Below are positions 56,601 through 64,000 of a stretch of DNA of 64,000 nucleotides, piece by piece. The notes beneath the pieces were generated by a model, which did no database searches, had not been told where the DNA came from, and was given only the letters and a program-made list of their open reading frames with translations. The position numbers and the translations under genes were made by a program. Each line of letters starts with the position of its first letter. Positions within the stretch are counted from its first letter, which is position 1. The DNA lies in contig JAIXMP010000031.1 of the NCBI GenBank assembly GCA_025677815.1, positions 62,001-126,000 on the forward strand, read 5' to 3'. Source of the DNA: Phascolomyces articulosus. Lineage: Eukaryota > Mucoromycota > Mucoromycetes > Mucorales > Lichtheimiaceae.

Positions 56601-59600
56601 CGTTGTTGTTCCTCTTTTCGTCGTCATCGTAGTAAAAGTGATATAACTGAGTAGTACGACGTGATGTAGTAGCTGTTGCTTCCTGTGATGATGGTGCAGC
56701 TCCTGTTTTCATTGGTCCCGTTGTTGATGTAGCTGCTAGTGCTGATGATGAAGTTGCTGATGTGGATGCAGCAACGCCGCTGTCGTCCCCGCCTTCGCAG
56801 TTGTTATTCAGATCATTATTATTCTTATTATTACTGGGAGATGAGGAAGATGCTCCATTCACTTGTTTATCTTGTCCTACTTTTTTCTCTTGTGGATCAT
56901 CATGGATACTTTGATGGCTTTCATAGACTTGAGTATAAACAACCACAGATCCCCCTCCTACTTCTTGATCATTCTTGACAATCGCACTATCACCATCATT
57001 ATCATCATCAATATCAATAAATTTGTTGGTGTCTGGTTTTTTCACTACTGCTGTTGCTGCTGGAACATTATTATCTTTAGGTGGTACAAGAGGTGCTGTG
57101 GATGGCTTCGGAGGAGGAGTTGCGGTTCGTTGGTGTCTTTGTTGATGATTACTATTACGTTTAAGGACTTGCGCTGTCAATTTTCGTGTTTCGGATACAA
57201 CAGTTGCAGCAAACGACATGGTACTTGAACGTTTCGAGTTATTTGTTGATGTACCGTTACTATTATTCTTTTTAAGTGTTGTACGTTGCTGTGGTTGTGG
57301 TAGAGATTCTGCTACAATAGTTGTAGTGGTTGTTGTTGTCTTTTTATTCTTGTGCGTGGATGAAGATAATGATGAAATGGATGATGATCGTGCTAAACAC
57401 ACAAAATAATTGTTATCATTGAGAAAAATAATTTTTTTTAAGTTTTTTGTTTATAAATATCTGAGCACACACACACACACACGGCCAACGTGTTCTCCTT
57501 AAAAAAGAAAAACAATACTTACCAGAAGTTGATGAAGTACTACGCGATAAGCTAGTATTATTCTTTTTTAAATCAGGAACTTCAAGTAACGTGGTAGTTG
57601 CTGTAGCAGTAGTAATCGCGGCAGTATCAGTAACAGGTTGAGTTACAACATGTCCAGCTTGTTGTTGTTGACCTTCATTGGTAATCCCATCTGTTGTTGT
57701 TTCTGTTGTGGCGCTAGTAGTAGGGTCTTGGCCATCATTAGGTTGTAACGATGTTTCGCTAGATGAACGTTCCCACACTTGTTGTAAATAGAGAACTGAA
57801 GAGACTCGAAGCATGATGATAAGTCTTTTTCTTGTTTTATTTTTGTAAAGAAGAAAAAGGTATGTGTTGTAAAATGAAAAAAGAAAAAATGGATATGAGA
57901 TAAAGAAAAGAAGAAGAAAAAGTAAAAACTAAAGCTTTGGCGCTTATTTATATAGAAACGAAAAAGGTGGCAAAATTAGTCTGTTGTTAAAAGAAGGGGG
58001 GGAGAAACACTTGGTTGGTTATGCAAATGTCGGCTTGGGAACTCAAATCATCATCACCATCATTATACCAAATTCATCCCCCAAATGAATCATAATGTAA
58101 TAATAGCTCAGCACTCTTCTTTCCTTCCTTCTCTTATGCATATAAACAATGATGTATTTCATGGATCGTATCACTTTTTATTTATTCGTATCATCTTTTT
58201 TTTGTTATAATAGCAATAATTGTTGTTGGGGTCGTTCCTATAACAATAACAAAAACTACCATTTCATGTTCTCAGATAACAATGGTTGCTATGAAAACCA
58301 TTTATCTATCAAATAGTATATCTTATTTTCCCCTTATTGTTAAATTATTATTATTAACGTTTGTTTTTTTCCATCCATTCACTATCATCATGATTTTATC
58401 GATATCATCAAACATCTTGAACAACCATCCCTCCATCCATCAGTATCATTAATTAGTATGATTATTATTATCATAAATTTAAATCACAACAAAATGGTCA
58501 CATTATAGTTTTGTTCTTGATTTGTTTATGGTTGCACTACATACAAGATGATTTCCTTTTTTCTTTTTCATATAAAAGTTTTATTTTACTGTTGTTTTTT
58601 ATTGGAAAAAAAATTAAAGTTCTTTCTACGTAAAGGATGATTACTTCTTTACATCATCCACTTGACACAATAATACACGAGCATCTACTAATTGATTTTC
58701 TTCTACACGCATTGTAACAACACCTTCATGACGACTCAAAACCTTGACTTCTGTCTTCATGGATTCGATTGATAAAAGAGGATCATTCTTTTTAACAACT
58801 GTGCCAGTAGGTGCCAAGATCTTGAGAATACGGCAGGGCATCGAGGATGTATAAGGTGTCACTAAGAAGAATAATAAAAACATAGGCGTCAGTAAATGAT
58901 TTATTTGTTTATTATTATAATTTTCATAGAGTTTTTTTTAAAACAATAATCTTTCATCTCTTTACCTCGATCATCTTCAGCTGATGCAGCAGAACTCTTG
59001 AGTCGATCTACTTTACCAAGTTCAACTGGGTAACCTTGTACGAAATCATGCACAAAATACGTCTTTTCGTTAATGTCCTGCACATGTTCTGCAATGTAAA
59101 AGTATCGTTGACTGCCATCTATATATATATATTATCATGGAACCCCACCATATATCGTTACACGTTTCATAAAAAAATATATGTATCAGTATAAGGATTT
59201 TTTTTCTAATATGACACAACACATACATAAGATATAAAACGCCTCCTCTCCTTCCTTCTTTCTTCACTTCCTCCCCCAAAAAAATAGTAATAATAATTTC
59301 ACATGATTCATTACCGATGCTGCAGCGTAATAGACCAGAGCAACCTTGGATTCCTTGTGGTCCAGGCGTCTGTTGTCCAAAGTGCGACTCATACAACGTC
59401 ACTTGTAAAGGCAACTCAGTCTTTTGTTTATCTTTTTCAGTTGCTGCGGCAGCTGCCTTCTTTTTATCTGTTTCTACCACCACAGGTGAGACATTGCAAC
59501 GGAAAGCACGCGACTTTTTGGTCTTTTCTTGTTGCAAATCAGCTTGATAATCATATTCGATTTGAACGGGATGATCTTGATCATTATTGACAACATATTT

Positions 59601-62600
59601 CTTGGAAGGAACTCTCCATTTCACGTTACGCCAATTGGATTGAATACTACGTAATTGGACACGTTGATCCTTTTGGATCGACCATTCAAACAACATGGCA
59701 GCAACCACACTGGATTCCACTTGTTGGATGGTTCTGGGTGGGAACAAACGAGCTTGTTCCAAGGGAATAAAGTTGGTGTCAAAGGTACCAGATTGGAAAC
59801 GAGGGTTGTTCATGATACTGAGTAAAAACTTTTGGTTTGTGGTCACACCAAGAATGACAGTACGAGCCAAAACACCAGCCATACGACGAACTGCTTCAGC
59901 ACGTGTAGGTGCATGCACAATGATTTTTGCAATCATGGAATCGTAAAACACCGAAATCTCGGATCCTAAAATGATACGCATCATTGTTTTGGTTTTTTAA
60001 TAATTTGATTTGATAAAGATAAGAATCATTATCGTCATCATGATAAATAATCAAATATGGTGAAAATAAAAAAGAAGGATGAAACAATTTACCATCTTCG
60101 ACACCCGTGTCATAACGAACACCAGGAATATCAGTGGCTGGACTCCATTTACGAATGAGGCCCGTGCGCGGACTGAAATCATTATCTGGATCTTCAGCAC
60201 ACAATCGAACTTCAATGGAATGACCTTGGAATTGAATGTTGTCTAAAATGCCTAATTCTTTCAAATTGGCACCTTGAGCTACCAATATTTGTAATTCTAC
60301 AAGATCCAATCCAGAAATAGCTTCTGTGACTGGATGTTCGACTTGTAAACGAGTATTCAATTCCAAAAAGTAGAATTTTTTGGTTTTTTCATCCTATATA
60401 TTCGTAAAGATATTTATATTTATATGTTCTTCATTTAAGATGAAAACGAAATATGGATTCTTACCAAAATAAATTCTGCAGTACCAGCACCTTCATAACC
60501 AAGTTTACGACAAAGTTCAACAGCAGCACTTGTGATGGCCTGACGTAAAGTTGCATCGACAGCAGGAGAAGGTGTTTCTTCAATGACCTTTTGATGTCGA
60601 CGTTGTACAGAACAATCACGTTCATTGATATGATATACGTTTCCATATTTATCACCAAAGACTTGAACCTATATATTTCATAGAAATATTGGGATTGTTT
60701 TGTTCATATTTAACCTATTATGTCATCCCATAGATATGGTAGTAGTATAGGAAGGATTTTTATCCAATTATAATTTACCTCAACGTGACGAATACTTTCA
60801 AAGTATTTTTCAATCAACAAGTTATCGGATCCAAAGGAGCGCAAAGCTTCACCCTTGGCAGCTTCAATTTCTTCACGAAGTCTATTATTTTAAATGACCA
60901 TTAGAAATCAAGCAACTTAAATATATATAATAACAAAAGGATGGGATAATACTTACTTGCCAGTTTCATAAACTGCACGCATACCACGACCACCGCCACC
61001 TGCGGATGCCTTTAACAAAACAGGGAAATCTAGTAGTCATCATGCAAAATTAATTCAATAAATAATATATGCTTCAAGAAATATACACACATGTCACAAT
61101 AAATTTCTATTGCAACTACTCATTACTGCATCATAGCAGCCAAAGAAATAATAATCATGCAGGAGCATACCAATACGAGAAGCTTCCTTTTCAAGACGTT
61201 CAACACTTTGATCTTGGCCATTATAACCAGGGATCAAGGGAATAGAAGGAGCATGTTCAGTAATAAAGACTTTGGCAGCAATCTTATCACCAATAGCACG
61301 AATAGATTCTGGGGTAGGACCAATAAAGTTAATACCAGCTTCCTTGACCTTTTGAGCAAAATCGGCATTCTCTGATAAAAAGCCGTAGCCAGGATGCAAA
61401 GCATCAGCTCCGGCTCGATGGCATACAGCAATCAACTTTTCACCATCCAAATAAGACTCAGCAGCTACAGAAGCCCCAATATGATAGGCTTCATCTGCCA
61501 AACGTACGAATACAGCATTTTCATCACTGTTTGTTTTGTTTATGATTAATATCGCGTGCTTTATTTACTTTTTTTTTGTCATAGAATAGAATAAAACAAT
61601 GTTCTGTATATTATTTACCTATCTGAATAGACAGCAACAGTAGCGATTCCCATACGGCGACATGTTTTAATAACTCGACATGCAATTTCTCCACGATTGG
61701 CAATGAGAACTTTACGAATAGATGTTGGAGCCATAACTTTTTTTTGTATATTAAAAGTAGGACAAGTTTAAAGAACACAAACGAAACAGAAAAAGAAAAA
61801 GAAAAGAAAATAAACAAAAAGGGGTGAAAAGAAGTAGAGAAGAAGAAGCAAAAAGAAAAGGTTAAAATAAGATACACACTCGATATAAGCTAATGCTTGC
61901 TACTCACGAAATGAAATTTTGTGGGGTTTTCCCCTCTTTGCTTTAATAATAATTATGTGCGTGCGAAGGTTACGTTTCCCATATGCAAAATGACAATGAA
62001 TTTTTTGGTCTTGCTTATAAAAAATTTATAGCTGAGAAGCATGAGATTCGGAATAATTGGTTTACCCCACAAATTTGCACATGAAAGCGCGATTTGACTA
62101 AAACTTCGATCATGTTGTTCCTACAAACCCAACTTTCATTTATATATAGTTTATATATAGATGGACTCATAAGTATATTATATACTATAGCTGTTGTTTA
62201 TATGCAAATTTTTTTATTATTATTTTCATATTTTTTAACTTTGAATATCTTTAGATTTCATACTATTGAAAAATAGAACAAGCAGGTTAGTTAGATAACC
62301 TTTACCCCACTTTTTAAAAACTCCTTTCCCCACACTTCTCTTTCACTCTTTCACTCTCTCGCTCTCTCTCGCTCTCTCCCACTCTCTCCATTGATTTTAT
62401 CTTTCTTACCTTTCGTGCGACCATTCCCTCTGGGGGTTTGGTTTCCACCTTTTTGGCACCTACTTCTGACCAATTGGTAGACAAACATGTACCATTACTT
62501 TCAACAAAACTCTTCATCATAGCACGTTTGGTATCTTCATCTGCTCCGCTATAAATTTGTTGGAATAGTGTATTCAAGGCTGCATCTCCTTCAGGTTTAT

Positions 62601-64000
62601 CAGCATCCTTGTCAATTTCTCGGGCAAGTTTATCCCAATCCTTTTGTTTTCTTGAATTAGAGGCAGTGGCCACTATAAAATCATTATTACATAATACAAT
62701 TCGTTAACAAACATGAAGGAGTAGGGATTCTGTATCCACACAAACAACCCATCACAATATTATTATCACTCTTCCACCCATACTTACTGGTATTCACAAT
62801 TTCATCCTCGCCTTCAAGCATGCCCCATTTGATACCATCCATCTTCTTTTTCAACTTGATTTCAATCTTGGTAGAAAGCACCTTATAGGAGGATTCCTTG
62901 GGTAAAATTTCATGAGCTAGAGGATCGAGTTCTAAAGAATAGTCGGATCCATTGGCCATCTTGATCGATAATGATAACTAGGAAATATCCATATAAAAAA
63001 ATTCGAAATTAATTTTCCATAACAATGATATATATTTCACCTTTGATACGTGTGTGATTTCTATAGATGATGTGTCTCCTTGTCTTCCTCCTCTTTCAAT
63101 CAATTACTTACAGATTTTTCGAAAAAGCCCAAATCAACAGCGTCCTTCTTAACATTCTTGATAAACACTTCAATGGTAATAAAAGTGTCGTTTTGGAACC
63201 ATTCATGTCTAACAAAAAAATATACACATAAGAATAGGAACTTATGAGTATGGATTGAATGGGAAATATTTTCTTCTTTTTTCTTTCTTACCTAGCACGA
63301 ACACCTTGTGGCGTAGGAGCAGCGGCAGCCTGTGCAACTGGGGCAGGTGCTTGCGCAGCAGAGACAGCAGCAGGAGTAGCGGGAGTGGGAGCGGGAGTAG
63401 GTTTTTCTTCAGCTGGTAATACGTCTTCCACCTTGCGCAGCCAAGTTGCCAATGAACGTTCGTCTGGATTCAACGTTTTGACTACTTCAAAGTTTTCCTT
63501 GGCTTCTTTGTATTGCTTCAAACAGAATAGTGCCATGCTAATATACATATATACCATAAGTTATCAGTCCTCCTTTTTTTATTTCCCTTTCTTCCTTTAT
63601 CCATATAGAATCATTTAATTTGATGATTGATATTTACCCTTTTTGCAAGTTGGCGCGTGCGAGAAGACTACGTGTACCTTTAGGTCCACTTGAAATCTCC
63701 AAGGCCTTGTTGGCATCAGCTAATGCATTATCATATCTTTTTGACTTTTGATTGATAGATCCTCTAAAATTCAAAACACCACACCATTCAAAATATCGTA
63801 AGTTCTCTTTTCTTTGTTATCCATGGACCAGAATAAAATGGTGGTGTGTTTTTTGTTACCTGCGCAAATAGGCTTCACAATGGTTAGGGTCCAGAGCAAC
63901 GACTTGATTTAACAAGTCAAGAGCTTCGTCATGATCACCGTCAAAGAAAGCTTCGTTTGCTTTCACAAATAATTCTTCAGCACTCATTCTTTATTTGAAT

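Overview
The window is nuclear DNA of a filamentous fungus. It is AT-rich, and its genes carry many short GT-AG introns with donors such as GTAAGT, GTATGT and GTATAT. Gene content, codon style, small introns and F-box/LRR multiplicity fit an early-diverging fungus of the Mucoromycota, probably Mucorales. That taxonomic placement is inference; I cannot name a species. I saw no rRNA, tRNA, CRISPR array, intact transposon or virus-like gene.

Layout, left to right: a dead short-chain dehydrogenase (SDR) copy at 1.1-2.6 kb; an NRDE2-type nuclear RNA-surveillance gene at 2.8-8.1 kb; two convergent F-box/LRR genes at 8.6-13.1 kb, the second interrupted by one in-frame TGA; a 60-residue SMP/LEA-like gene; an AT-rich stretch; an ABHD10-like hydrolase and a Yippee gene at 16.3-17.9 kb; a CLASRP/SWAP-type splicing regulator on the minus strand to 20.8 kb; an SLC35F-like transporter; and ribosomal protein uS8 on the minus strand. 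A gene-poor region at 23.6-27.1 kb holds a compact GC-richer element closed by an 8-bp inverted repeat, a candidate structured RNA. After it come an intact SDR paralogue, a KH-like RNA-binding protein gene, a tiny unknown gene and Cu/Zn superoxide dismutase. A 3.8-kb AT-rich stretch is followed by an MFS transporter of the allantoate-permease type, a decayed F-box/LRR pseudogene beside an intact F-box/LRR gene at 42.8-46.2 kb, an arrestin-like trafficking adaptor, the SAGA subunit Ada3, TTC27/Emw1, a low-complexity protein, a biotin-dependent acyl-CoA carboxylase alpha subunit of the methylcrotonyl type, and the co-chaperone SGT1 at the right edge.

Two themes connect the genes. First, local gene-family turnover: two SDR copies (one dead) and four F-box/LRR copies (two intact, one with a single nonsense codon, one decayed). 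Second, protein turnover: F-box adaptors for SCF ligases, SGT1 (which assists SCF assembly in yeast) and an arrestin with PPxY motifs for Rsp5-type ligases. NRDE2 and CLASRP both act in nuclear RNA processing. Most other genes are unrelated housekeeping loci, as is usual in eukaryotes. Exon boundaries were inferred by eye from splice consensus and reading-frame phase. Where I summed exons, the totals are multiples of three.
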